Below, piece by piece: positions 11,421 through 22,231 of a stretch of DNA of 52,139 bases (position 1 is its first letter; each line of letters starts with the position of its first letter). The DNA lies in NCBI GenBank assembly GCA_049999725.1, contig JBNGIS010019978.1, forward strand, positions 27,393-79,531, read 5' to 3'. Position numbers and translations under genes: made by a program. A model generated the notes under the pieces. The model saw nothing but the letters and a program-made list of their open reading frames with translations, made no database searches and was not told the DNA's origin. This DNA is from Haplomitrium mnioides. Lineage: Eukaryota > Marchantiophyta > Haplomitriopsida > Calobryales.

Positions 11421-11439
11421 TGGCGCTAGAAGGAGAGCC
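11421..11439 (+). promoter_or_regulatory. Primer-binding site of the LARD
   Basis: TGGCGCTAGAAGGAGAGCC lies nine bases after the LTR end. This is a widely used primer site of plant gypsy (Tat/Athila-like) elements. Confidence 0.75.
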
Positions 11440-11569
11440 AGAGGTTTGGAGAAACCTGAGACCAACCCAAATCAGAGACACCGCTTTGTGCACCTAAGCC
11501 TCAAGTCAGTTTGTAAGAGAGCCACTTCCTAGAAACAGAGCAACTGAGGGTTGAGTCTGTTGAGGAAGA

Positions 11570-12969
11570 GTGGCGGAAAGAAGAGATCTCTGGGTGGAAG
11601 TGGCAGTGGTCAGTGGAGGAATGGCCAATCTTGTACCACCTTTTGGGCTTCGAGGAAGATTCAAATACAAGTCCTTCAAGAGACGCCCGAAGGATGACCC
11701 AGATGCATGGCTGGATGACTTGGAAAACACTGCAGCAGCAAATGAGAAGGCCCATGTTAAAATTGGGATCCTGCCAGTAGTGTTGAAAGGGGAGGACCAG
11801 CCTTGGTGCAAAGACTTGCTAAACAATGTCAAAAGGGACTTACATGCATTCAAGGCGGCCTTCATAGTGGAGTTTCGAGGGATTGGTGAAGAGATAGAGT
11901 CGCTAATCAAGATGGGTCAGCTGAAGATGAAGAGGAAGGAGTCTGTCAGGAAGTTCCTCCAACGGTTCAAGAAAGTGGCGAGGAAGCTAAACCCTCCAGC
12001 CACTGATAGAATGCTCATAGCATGGTTCCTAACAGCACTCCCCATAGGAATTGGGACCTGGCCAAACGGATCCACAGACTCTCGAAGATGCAGTCAATGC
12101 AGCCAGATCCCATGTGAAGGCTGTTATCACCAATTCCCAGAGGAAGGCAAGGTCCAAGTATGACTCTGATGATTCTTCGGACATCTTGGACAGTGACGAG
12201 GAAACGGATCAAAGTTTCGAGTCCTCCTCGGAAAGCAAGAATGAGTCTAGCAGCAGCAGCTCAAAGGAGGACCGGACATCCAGAAGGAAGAAAAAGAAGA
12301 AGGACTTGAAGAAGAAGAAGTAGGCCAAGGAGAGTAGTCATCGCAAGGGCGCCAGCAAAGGAAGATACAAGAAACCTGAACCCGAACCCAAGGCGAGCAA
12401 GAAGCCAGGGGTGAGGGATCAAATTGGGGAGCTGAGCGCTAAGATGGAGGCAATGAACATACTCTTGGCTCCTAGGAATCAAGCCCTTGCCAACCAGAAG
12501 AGTTGGTGTCTAATGCGTCAGGTGCAAGCAGCATGGACATTCCCTCCAGGAATGTCCAAACGACACAAATGTTGTGCACTATGTAAGGGAAGAAGCGCCA
12601 AAGTACATGAGGGAGGAAGTGGAGTATGTTCTGGAGGAGGCCACGGAAATAGTGTATCAAATCAGTAGGGGGCCTCAGACAATTCTGAGTAGGCTTGCAG
12701 GAGGGAACGCAGGGCCAATGAATCAGTGGGTTGCCAATCGGCCACCAAGGACCACAATCATGGTCTGTTGGAATTGTGGCCAGCCCGGTCACATTTCATC
12801 AAGCTTCCCGGAGCCGCGGAAGAGCGGTTATAGACAACCACCTCCTTTGTGCTTCCAATGCAAGGCGGAGGGGCATGTGGCGGTGAATAGCCCGAGCCGA
12901 AGACCCGATGCTCCCCCTGGGCTAAGCACAAATCCTCCTCCCCCCGCTCATGTCAATCTAATCTCATAG
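11570..12969 (+). pseudogene. gypsy-type gag with two damaged zinc knuckles (LARD)
   Basis: The first frame (11570-12050, about 160 residues) is a retrotransposon gag: DDPDAWLDDLENTAAANEK, KMKRKESVRKFLQRFKKVA and LIAWFLTALP are typical. A frameshift at about 12050 leads to an acidic Ser-rich, then Lys-rich segment (12051-12323, stop at 12321). After further shifts, 12574-12969 encodes two knuckles, CWNCGQPGHISSSF and CFQCKAEGHVAVNS. In each the last of the CX2CX4HX4C ligands is replaced (Phe, Ser). The protein would form the particle shell and bind RNA. No protease or pol follows. The gene is dead, but its layout is clear. Confidence 0.8.
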
Positions 12970-13035
12970 GAGGAGGAGGAGGGCAAAACTGTGACTCCAT
13001 CCAGGGTGTCCAGCCAGCACAGGTAAGCTATTATG

Positions 13036-13078
13036 TGGGGGTGTGTGTGTCTGTGTTTGTGTGTTTTGTGAGGGGGGT
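13036..13078 (+). promoter_or_regulatory. GT-rich stretch and polypurine tract
   Basis: A GT-rich run is followed by GTGAGGGGGG directly upstream of the right LTR. This is the expected place for the plus-strand primer. Confidence 0.5.
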
Positions 13079-16000
13079 CTTTCTCTTCGAATCCGCGGAT
13101 CCTAGCGGAAACGTGGAGTTCCTTGAAGGCCCCGTGAGATTCCACGGAAACGTGGCATCTCCGAAGCAATTCACGGGATTCTGTGGAAGACGTGGCAGCT
13201 CTAGGGAGCCCGAAGATCTGCGGGAAGTCGCCTTTATAAGTGGGGATCCCGATTAACGGGGTTTTGATCCGTCTTACAACGTGGGGATCCCACTTACCAA
13301 GGATCGGTTGAGAGTCCAACCGGGGAGCGAGGAGAAAGACCCAAAAAGGTGACATATCGTGGGTCTGGCTGAAGGAAAACGAAAGAGTGTCGGAAGGGTG
13401 ATTTATCAGAGATTCAAGCGGAGGAGGATCAAGGAAGCCGAAGGGGCAACTTAGCGCAAATCCGGTCACGGGAGAAACAACGGATGCCGAAGAGGTGATT
13501 GATCAATGTTCCGACCAAGGAAGAACCGTGGAAGCCGAAAGGGTGACTTAGCGGAGATTCGACAAGAGGAAAAGCAGAGGAAAGCCGAAAGGAGGACAAA
13601 TCACTGAATGGTCCGACGAAGAGCGAGTGGAGGCAAAAATGCAACTTATTCACGATCCGGTCCAACGAAGAGCAGCAATGCTGAAACGATGATCCATCGA
13701 GAACCGTCCATTGGGAAGAAGGCTAAGCTAGAAGGGCGATATGGCACCGATACGGTTGGGGAAAATGAGGGGTACGCTGAAAAGGCAATGTATCAATGAA
13801 TCAGGGAGCCAGATAGAGTCAGCCGAAAAAACAAGTTAACGTTGGTTCGACCGACGAAAGAGCAAGCGACGCCAAAAGGGTGATTCTACGCAGATTTGGC
13901 ATGACCAAGGGAGAAAGTTCGAACGGAGTCTGGCCGCGGCATCCGAAAGTTTGACGGGGGGGCGATTGGTCCAAAGAGGCCTTGTAGTTCTTATATCAAG
14001 CTTTTGGAAAACTTAACGAAGAAAGGCTCGGGCGCGCACACAATTCTTATCTCGAAGGAATGATGAAACGGCGACATCGGCACAAGTTCTTACTTGACGA
14101 GAGGGGTTCTTCGGATGACGTGGCGAGCGCAGGGAGTTTGCAGAGGGTTTCGAAAACGTGGACGAATGAGAGGGAAGCCCACAGGTCAACTTCGGAAGAG
14201 GGGTCAGCGCAACGATCAGCCTACCCCCTTGCGAAGTAGCGTTGGACGGCAGCCTTCGGACGACGTGGCGCCTTGAGATGCACGGAGGGGATTTCGTGGG
14301 TCAACACCGGAAGGAAGTCAGCTAATGGTCCGCCTACCCCTTTGCTGGGCAGCGTCGGACGGCGCCCTTTGGATGACATGGATACTCTAGGAGCCTCGAG
14401 CGAAGTCAAAGGACACGTGGCAGCATGTGAGAGCTCATCGGACCTCGAGCTGTGAGCGGATCAACTTCGGAAGGGAGGGTCAACGCGACGGTCAACCTAC
14501 CCCTTTGCAAGGTGACATCGGACAGGGGAGCTATGAATGATGTGGCGCACGGAGGATAACTTGGGATCTGCGGGGGAATCTATGGAGATTCTGTGGACTA
14601 AGTTCCGTGGGGCGCTTCAGAACTCTATTTCGAAGAACCCTTTGGACTTGGCTCCGCAAGAATCTGCAGAATCTCGACCCGCGAGATTCCTCGGACTCAT
14701 CGTAACATCACTGTTGTAATTGGATTTTCCTAACCGCCCGACAAGACACACGGCACCTCCTCCCATTCTGTTGTAACGGGAATAACGACCGCAGGGGACA
14801 CACGTCGTCACCCCCTATTCCGAGCCAACGGGATTAACAACTATTCATCGGATCAGGCTCGTGGGATCAGCGCGCGAGGGGGGAGGGGTATACCTTGACG
14901 GTCTTCGAGTTCGTTCAGGTTGATGCACGGGTGATTGTAAGGAGCGACAGCGATCGCAAAACAGGAAAATCATGCATGGTAAGGCAGAAGTGAGAATTCA
15001 GTGAGGAGCTACGTGAAGCAGGTGAACTAGCTCTAGGGGGCCAGGGGGATTCGGAGGTGGACTAGAGGGGCGCCGAGAATCGCAGAGTAAGGAGCTCTGG
15101 ATGCTTGAGCGATCCAAGTGAACTCATCCTTGCAGGTGGATTAGAGCGGAGGTGGACCGATACAATAGTTTGAAGGGATTCTGGCCCGCTGAGATCTAAG
15201 GAGAGGCTTCCAAGTGAGGAGCTTGGAGTCGTCTCGACGTTTCCTTGTGCAAGCACATCAGCCAAGAGTGTTTGGAGTACACTCTGGTGTGATTCTTCAA
15301 GTGGAGCTGAGAGGGGGGGGGCTGCGTTAGTGCCTACGCACTACGCGGAAGAACCCGTCGAGGCTCAGGGTGGAGTGAGCTACCTACGGTCGGGAAGACT
15401 GTCTCCCAGAGGTGGGGGTAAAAGAAATCCTCTTCCTAGCTTGAGGAAGTAAATTCAAGGATTCTCGCGAGGGAAGTTAAAAAACTATCTGGAGAGAAGG
15501 GTGTGTGGGTGGTTGTTGGGCTACTAGTTGTAAGGCAACAAAGGATTCAGAAGGGAGGTAACAATTGGTGGCAATCCAGAGGGCCTTCAAGGACTCTATT
15601 TCTCTTGCAAATATTGTATAAAGTGTTTGTGTATATGTGTAGTTAGATTTCGATTCTGCAAGTATGTTCTAGAGATTCATTAGATTAGGAGGTATTAAGA
15701 CCAGTTGAGCACACCCTGGGACAGCTCTAAAGGGGGAGTTCAATCTCTGGACACGGTTCTGATAGCTTGGGGGTGAATGCTCTCTGCCTATGATCCTGTA
15801 GGATAGTTTAGGAGTTAGATCATATTAGGATAAATAGACAAATTAGTTGTATCAATCCTGTGACAACCGTGAAAAGGGGAGTCCAGTCTCGTTTTGTTGA
15901 ACATTGGTGTAGGTCAGAGCACCCATTTTGCCTCAAGCACAAATAAGGTGGTAGGGTCTAAGTCATTGGGTTCTTTGAATAAAGTGTAAGAATTACACAA

Positions 16001-16210
16001 AGCTCAGCTGGGGGATAATGAATGTGGACCTGGGGGTGTTTGAGTAACTGACTTGAGTGCAACCAGAAGAGAGTGAGTGGTGTGTTAAAGGCTGGAAAGG
16101 AAATAGAGAATCCTTAGAGCTTGAAAGTGGTAACTGGCAAAGGGCAATCTCAGAAAAAAACCTGAAAGCCCACAATCTGTCCTTCCTTGCCTCCAAACAG
16201 GGGAGCAATA
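13079..16210 (+). repeat. Right LTR of the LARD
   Basis: This aligns along its length with 8267-11412, with many scattered substitutions, mostly of the C-to-T/G-to-A kind expected of methylated DNA. Near its end it lacks a short block present at about 11378-11400 in the left copy. Beyond 16210 the homology stops. Confidence 0.8.
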
Positions 16211-16899
16211 CTAAGGTCACCACCAAGAATGAGATTCATTTTCTCGCTTTATTGAACTGCAGACAAGGTTAAAATTGAAGCTTAAAACAAAAGACCCTAT
16301 GCGAGCATAGATTCTCTTCTCACAACTCAACTTGCTAATAACTATTCGACTCAAATCTTCTTTGCTAAATAACTTAACAAAAAAATATCTTTTGACTCTA
16401 AGTTGAGAAAACAAAACATCTCTAGAACTAAGCTTTGAGTCTAGAAAAAAGAGCAAGGGTTAACCAAAGGTGTCAAAAGAAAAGAAAATTTGTTACCTTT
16501 GTTGGACTCCAAGACAGATTTTTCTCGCAAAGATTTTATTTCTTCGCATGTTTCACAAACAGTAAATCTATTGCATTTTGGAGTTTTTACATTTGGAAAG
16601 TGAGTCCTTCAATTTTTTGTAAAACCTGAAAAACTAAGAATACAATCAGGATCTTTCTCTTTCAAAAACGTTGTGTAGTAGTCATATACTTCCCATTTTG
16701 TAAAATTATCGGGCAAGTTATAAACTTCATGAGTGAGCATTCTCTCTCAATGTCCTTAGAAAAAATTGTCCATCCACTCACGCACAAAAACTTGTTTAGC
16801 AAATAGTTCTCATTTCCCAAAAATGCCTCTAAGATATACATTTTTGAGATTTTGAATCCTTTGGATTCTATCATTCTCTACTACTAACATTAATTTAAA

Positions 16900-18220
16900 T
16901 GCTCTTCTACAGACAAAGGTACCGCTAGGTAGTGTAAACTGACTGTCAACATTGGAGTCTTTTCTTGGTATTCCTCACTATAGTGTGATATCTTGATTCT
17001 TCATGCTTTGTCGAAAGTACGTTTCTCTCATAGTTTTCAAAAAATCTGTCTTGCACAATGACAAGCAATTATTTCGACAACAAGAAATTCTCTACAATTT
17101 AGAAATTGACATTGGATTGACTTTTTTTTCACAAAGCTCTTATCTTGATAGACGTTCCGCAAAGAATTTTCACATAAAGTGTTTACCTATTTGGGTTTTG
17201 GCCCAGACAAAGAATTCTTATGTTGTGTTGGACAATTCAGTCTGTATGCAAATCCAACAATAGGAGATAATTCATCCCAAAGATCTTGATCATCATCGTA
17301 AACATTGTTTGTTCCGTCGCAAAATTTTTTCGAGAGATGAGGTTCTTCTTGAGGATTAGGAGAACTACACCATTCCAAAACAGAATCTTGATCAACATGT
17401 TGATTAGAAGGAAATTTTTTTGTAACAAAATCAGTGCATTTGGTGATAACTCAAAAGAAATATTGATTGATTGAGACTCTTTGCTAGAATTATTTCCCAA
17501 ACTGTCAATTAAAGACTCCTCCAAATGAATTCGATTTGTTTCAAATGTCCCAATCTCCTTGCAATGTGCAACTTGAAATGAAATCACTCATTGTTTGAGT
17601 GGTGCTATCCGTGACAAGGGTTCATCTCCAAAATTAAAATTGTCTAGAGATTATATGCTTGTTGTGTTTTGAACAAACACACTTTGATCATGAGTATCGA
17701 CGTCTCTCTCAGATGAGGACAAAGAAAAGTCAACAATCGTCTGGAATTTTTGTGTTGAACCATTTTTCTGCTGATCTATTGGAATACTTAGAAGAAAGAT
17801 TCAACTTTGGCTGCTTGAAGGGTAACAAAGATCTTGTGCTAGATGAAGTTTGTTTCTTTAATTTTTGCAAGCAATGGGTTCCCCTTTGATCCTTTGCGTG
17901 CAAGTTGTTCAATCGTTAATCCTATGCGTGCTTTGGATTCACTCCTTGACCCTATGCAAGTATAGGGTTGAGTTCCTGATCCTATGCGTGCATGGAGTTC
18001 ACCTTCTTGATCTTTTTGGGGAGAGCTTTCTGATTCAACAGAAGCAAACTTTTTCCCCAATATACTTGTCATCACACTTGACGCTTTTAGTACTCCATCG
18101 CTTACCTCCAAATAGTTGCGGTTTGAACAAATCTCAACCTACCTGACAAAAGTAACACTTTTTTTGTGAAGATGAATCTTGAAATTCTTACCCTTCTTGC
18201 CTTTCAAAACTCCAGCCATT
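16900..18220 (-). pseudogene. Unrecognised divergent gene beside the methyltransferase gene
   Basis: A plausible start at 18220 (minus) gives MAGVLKGKKGKNFKIHLHKK. It continues through frame breaks into EVSDGVLKASSVMTSILGKK, a section built on palindromic repeats (HARIGS-like peptides), an acidic part, and YDDDQDLWDELSPIVGFAYR near 17300. I recognise no family. The basic start and acidic middle might suit a DNA- or protein-binding accessory protein, but that is a guess. It diverges from the methyltransferase gene, with about 330 bases (including the gap) between the starts. Stops and shifts occur throughout. Confidence 0.3.
17885..18010 (+). repeat. Palindromic repeats within the divergent gene
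   Basis: Four to five degenerate units of the type CCTATGCGTGCATGGAGTTC are present, read as CGCATAGG-type words on the other strand. They belong to the same repeat family as the arrays at 18962-19330 and 20918-21475. Confidence 0.6.
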
Positions 18221-18443
18221 GAAAAGTCTCACTAAAACTTAGATATTTCAAGAAACTATTTTAACAAATACTATGAACCTCTTACGGTCTACCTAAAAGA
18301 TGTGTTTTTCAAGAAATGTTTGCAAAACGACGAAAATGGGAACTTTTTGTGAAGAAAATGAAAAAAATAAATTGGAAAGATGAAAATGAGTGATATTTTA
18401 TATACTAACATTTTTTTTTTGCACCACACAAATCTACATGTCA

Positions 18444-18543
18444 NNNNNNNNNNNNNNNNNNNNNNNNNNNNNNNNNNNNNNNNNNNNNNNNNNNNNNNNN
18501 NNNNNNNNNNNNNNNNNNNNNNNNNNNNNNNNNNNNNNNNNNN
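18444..18543. other. Assembly gap (100 N)
   Basis: Exactly 100 unknown bases, a conventional placeholder. The true length is unknown, and it lies just upstream of the first visible methyltransferase-gene exon. Confidence 0.99.
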
Positions 18544-18908
18544 TGAAAATGGTATCTCAAGGAAATGTTTCCAGACCTGCTCAACCAAAGTCGTACAAGT
18601 ATTTGGATGTCATCAAAGCTCTAAAGCTTGAAAAACCAGAGTTGGATTGGCTTGTAAATTGTTAATCCTTGAAAGACCCCGATCAACACCTTTACCTTTT
18701 TCTTAGAGAAGGCGAGAAATTCAATTTGGGTCTTGTGGTTCAAATTACGATGATATAAGAAGGCAAGGAAGCCAACATCGGGCTGCTTATATAGTCACAT
18801 GATGCTATTACCCTTTACACTGCAAATCACAAACGATTTGCTTTTTCCAAGATAAAGGAGAGGGACATTTTTGTCAAGCATCTTTAGACAGAAAAGGAAG
18901 ATGGCAAG

Positions 18909-19399
18909 GTAAATTCTTAAAACCTTTTTTCATTTGTTTTCTTTTTAACTAACTCAAAACTCTCAGTCCAAGCGAGCCTAGAGACCCAAAGTCCATGCGC
19001 GCATGGACCCAAGAGTCCTTGGGCGCTTGGACCAAGGAGTCTGGGCGCGCTTGGACTTAGGAGTCCATGCGCGCATGAAATCCTAGGTCCACTCGCACAA
19101 TGAATCCTTTGCCATTGTGCGCTTGGACTTTGAAGTCCATGCACGCATGGACTTCCGGGTCCTTGGGTGAGTGGACTCCTCTGTCCAGTGCACATTGACT
19201 AGGGAGTCCTTGTGCTAGTGGACCTTGAACTCCATGCGCGCATGGAGTTCCGAGTCCATTCCTGCATGGTTCTTGGAGTTCGTGCTCACATGGACCTTGG
19301 AGTTTATATGCACATGGACTACATTGTCTTTTTTTTCTTTCTTTGAACACTTGTACTTGTTCTTAATCATTTTTTTTCAATTTACTCAATTTTTGGCAG
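18909..19399 (+). other. Inferred intron 1 of copy B gene
   Basis: The donor is GGCAAG|GTAAAT and the acceptor TTTTTGGCAG. The interior carries the palindromic array. The flanking exon frames differ by one base, which I read as decay. Confidence 0.5.
18962..19330 (+). repeat. Palindromic repeat array 1 (intron 1)
   Basis: About 12-14 units of GAGTCCATGCGCGCATGGAC type are present, including a perfect 22-bp palindrome at 19228-19249 centred on GCGC. Many units keep only one arm. Confidence 0.85.
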
Positions 19400-20828
19400 A
19401 TTTTGTGGATTCCTACAAAGATGTGAAGCACATCGAACGTGATTTTATCAAGTTGGCTTGGATGCAGCACTAGTTGTTGAATATTACGCCTTGCTTGGGC
19501 TTCAAAATTTTGATTTGGATGGCCAACTTGACCCTTTTGCCCAAAAACAAAGAAAGGAGGTGGAGCCAATTGAGGCTCCTAAAAAGAGGAAATAGGTAGT
19601 TTATAGAAGAAAGATTGTTCCAGTACCTATTATTGAGGAGGGGCCAGCCCCCTTCGAATCTCTAGCAAGGTCGTCTTTAGCTGCCCTCTCGTCTTTAGCA
19701 CCAAGTAGCTCAAGGCAAGAAACTGAGCAAGAGCCAGTTCAGGCTCCAACGTCTAGAGTAAAAAGACTAGCACACAAAGGGTTGCAAACTTTCCAAGAAC
19801 GAGAGCAGATGGACCTTCAGACAGTGTCTGAGGAAGATAAAAACAAAATAAGGGAGTTTGTAATCCAGCAATGCAGCGTTCGCAAAGAAACAATCACTAT
19901 TAGTCTGAAGAACTTGAATCTGCCTAAACTTGGAATGGACAATTGGGGGTCTTTCCAAATAAGAAGGCTGAATAAAGATTTTTTTGAGCTTCTAGCGCAA
20001 AAAATGCTCACAAACAAATATGTGAATAGCTTTTTTATCGTTGTTGTTGACCTGAAGTGCGGGTTGAAGGATAAGTCAGAGTTGGACATTTGGAACCTTG
20101 ACAACTATTGCTACAAGATTGCTGAAGGCAATCACAATGCTGTAGCAAGGTAGCTTCTGATAATAAGATATGGAGCGAACAATCTGGCGCCTTCCTTCTG
20201 TAGCTGTTATGTCTACATGGGCCTTACACCAACAGAAGCCACTATTTTTGCAACTGATGACAACTACATCTAGAGGTACAAGTTAGAAATGACCTCAATT
20301 CAAAAGGTCGAATATTGGCATCAAAGGTTTGTGGACAATGGGATGGTGTCATCTTAGAAATTGAAAAGAAAATTGGTGCTAGAAACCTTGGAGATCAAGC
20401 CCAAGTCCACACTTGAGAAGACAGTCCTTTCTCAAGATAACTAGTTCCAGCTTGCATTCCAAAGTGGTGAGCTCTGGGATCTACAGCAGAGCATATTTTT
20501 TATGTGGGAGAAAAATACTGTAAACGACCAAAAGTCAAAGGCCAAGAGATCTCTCAGAATGGAGGACATGAAATGGACACCTTGGAGGTCCCTTGAAGGT
20601 CTTCCTAATGAAGTGAAATTTTCAGTTTCGAAACGTATTGAAGCTAGAGAGCTTTCAATAGAGGAAATGTCTCAAGAGGCAAAGAAACATAAAGTTTTGG
20701 TAGTGATGGTGAAAAGTTTTTGTTCTGAAGTTTAATGCAACAGTTGGGAGGAAGCATGAGAGGAGTACCCTCTCCACATTGAGGAGTCCAAGATGGCTGC
20801 ATTTTATTCTTGTTTTGAGAAGCTTTTG

Positions 20829-21574
20829 GCAAGTTTGTTTTTTCACTGTACATTCATTTTTTTAGAGTTTATTGAATTTATTGTAAATTATCTTTGAGTA
20901 TGATAAAAATCATTTTGAGTCTTTATGTGCATCGACTACAAATTCCATGCGCCCATGGACTACAAAGTCCATGCGCACATGGACTACAAATTCCACATGC
21001 GCAAGGAATGTGAAGTCCATACGCGCATGGACTTCACAGTCCATGCTCACTATGCGCGCATGGACTGGACAGTCCTTCCTCGCTTGGACCTTTGGGTCCA
21101 AGCGCGCCTAGCTTGGAGGTCCACGCACACATGGACTTCCAATTCTTTGCACTAGATTACTTTAACATCTTGGCATGGCTTGCCTTGCAAGTACAAGCTC
21201 ACCTGGAATGTGACATCCATGCGCGCATGGACTTTGAAGTCCATGCGTGCATGGACTAATTAGTCCAGATGCGCAAGGACTTTGTAGTCCATGTGCGCAT
21301 AGACTTGACAGTCCCTACAAAGTCCATGAGCGTTTGGACTAATTAGTCAATGCGAGCATAGACTTTTTAGTTCACGCACGCCTCAACTTCTTAGTCAACG
21401 CGCGCTTGGACTTCTTAGTCAACGCGCGCTTGGATTTCTTAGTCCATGCACATTTGGAATTCAATATCCATCATATTTTTAAGTCCAGCGTCTTTGTTCA
21501 AATTGTCTTTCTCTCTCTAGTCTTTAATTTCTTTTTCGCCTCTTCTTATATTTTTCCGTTTTTGTTGTGTGTAG
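20829..21574 (+). other. Inferred GC-AG intron 2 of copy B gene
   Basis: The donor reads TTTTG|GCAAGT and the acceptor TTGTGTGTAG. Removing it joins AAG CTT TTG to GGG GAC AAA exactly in frame. A GC donor with otherwise perfect consensus is the known minor class of U2 introns. The palindromic array 2 lies inside. Confidence 0.5.
20918..21475 (+). repeat. Palindromic repeat array 2 (intron 2), 24-bp period
   Basis: Around 20 units appear in two blocks (20918-21143 and 21211-21470). Each is a 20-base near-palindrome, AGTCCATGCGCGCATGGACT, followed by four variable bases such as ACAA, TCAC, TTGA or AATT. The 24-base period is eight codons, so it produces long but meaningless open frames. Confidence 0.9.
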
Positions 21575-22132
21575 GGGGACAAAACGTTCAAACGTCAGCT
21601 TGCTAAAAAATTGGCTGCAAATACCAAAGGCCGAAAAAGATCAAGGGTTGAAGAAGCCCAAGAAGATCAAGACCAGACCCCCATACTTGTTTCCTATCCT
21701 CCAATTTTTCTGCTTCATTGCCAAAAAGCTAGAGAGTGGAAATCAAGGCAGCAAAGCGATGCTGCATCTCTTCCAACTTATGAAGTTCTAAGAGACGAGG
21801 ACGAGGACTTAGTGTCCTAAGTCGATGGTCTCAACATGGCATTTTACCCAAGTCCATGGGGAGGCCAATGTTTGTCAGTTGAAGGGATTTGTGAAACCTA
21901 GGTGTTTCACTTTGGCGATTGCAAACACTCTTTATGGTTGCAACCTTTAGAAATGCAAGCATAACAATTCTGAACCTTTTTCCAAAGATGACATTTTTGA
22001 CATGGTTTCATCTTTTGTGGTAGTCACAACATCGGATTTTTGGTCATTTCTAGCTATACATTTGTCTCAACAATTTGGCATTGTTGAGGATGCCCTTTCA
22101 GAAGTATGATGTGTTGTTGACAATGGCATCTG

Positions 22133-22231
22133 GTAAGTTCTTCTTTGATTTTTTTTGTTTTTTATTTTATCTTGTTTAGTTTTCCTACACTTTGTTTAAA
22201 GTGTTTCATTTGTTTGTCTTTCTTATTACAG
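22133..22231 (+). other. Intron 3 of copy B gene
   Basis: The donor is ATCTG|GTAAGT and the acceptor TCTTATTACAG, 99 bases. It is conserved in position with 419-512 in copy A. Confidence 0.7.

Larger units (their letters stand above)
8267..16210 (+). mobile_element. LARD-like non-autonomous gypsy-type LTR element
   Basis: Two direct repeats, 8267-11412 (3,146 bp) and 13079-16210 (3,132 bp), align throughout and flank a 1.67-kb interior. That interior holds a primer site, a decayed gag and a purine tract. Long LTRs with a short interior lacking pol are the definition of large retrotransposon derivatives. Mobilisation would need pol proteins from a related gypsy element. I could not find a clear target-site duplication: TCGAG precedes the left LTR and CTAAG follows the right one. 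Confidence 0.8.

Noticed and set aside
8262-16215. Target-site duplication of the LARD
   Set aside because: TCGAG and CTAAG share too few positions to claim a duplication.
20910-21155. Open frames in the palindromic array (VHAHMDYK-type peptides)
   Set aside because: The 24-bp period equals eight codons, so any stop-free unit yields a long frame. The array lies in a predicted intron.
20918-21475. CRISPR-like array
   Set aside because: Spacers are only four bases, there are no cas genes, and the context is eukaryotic.
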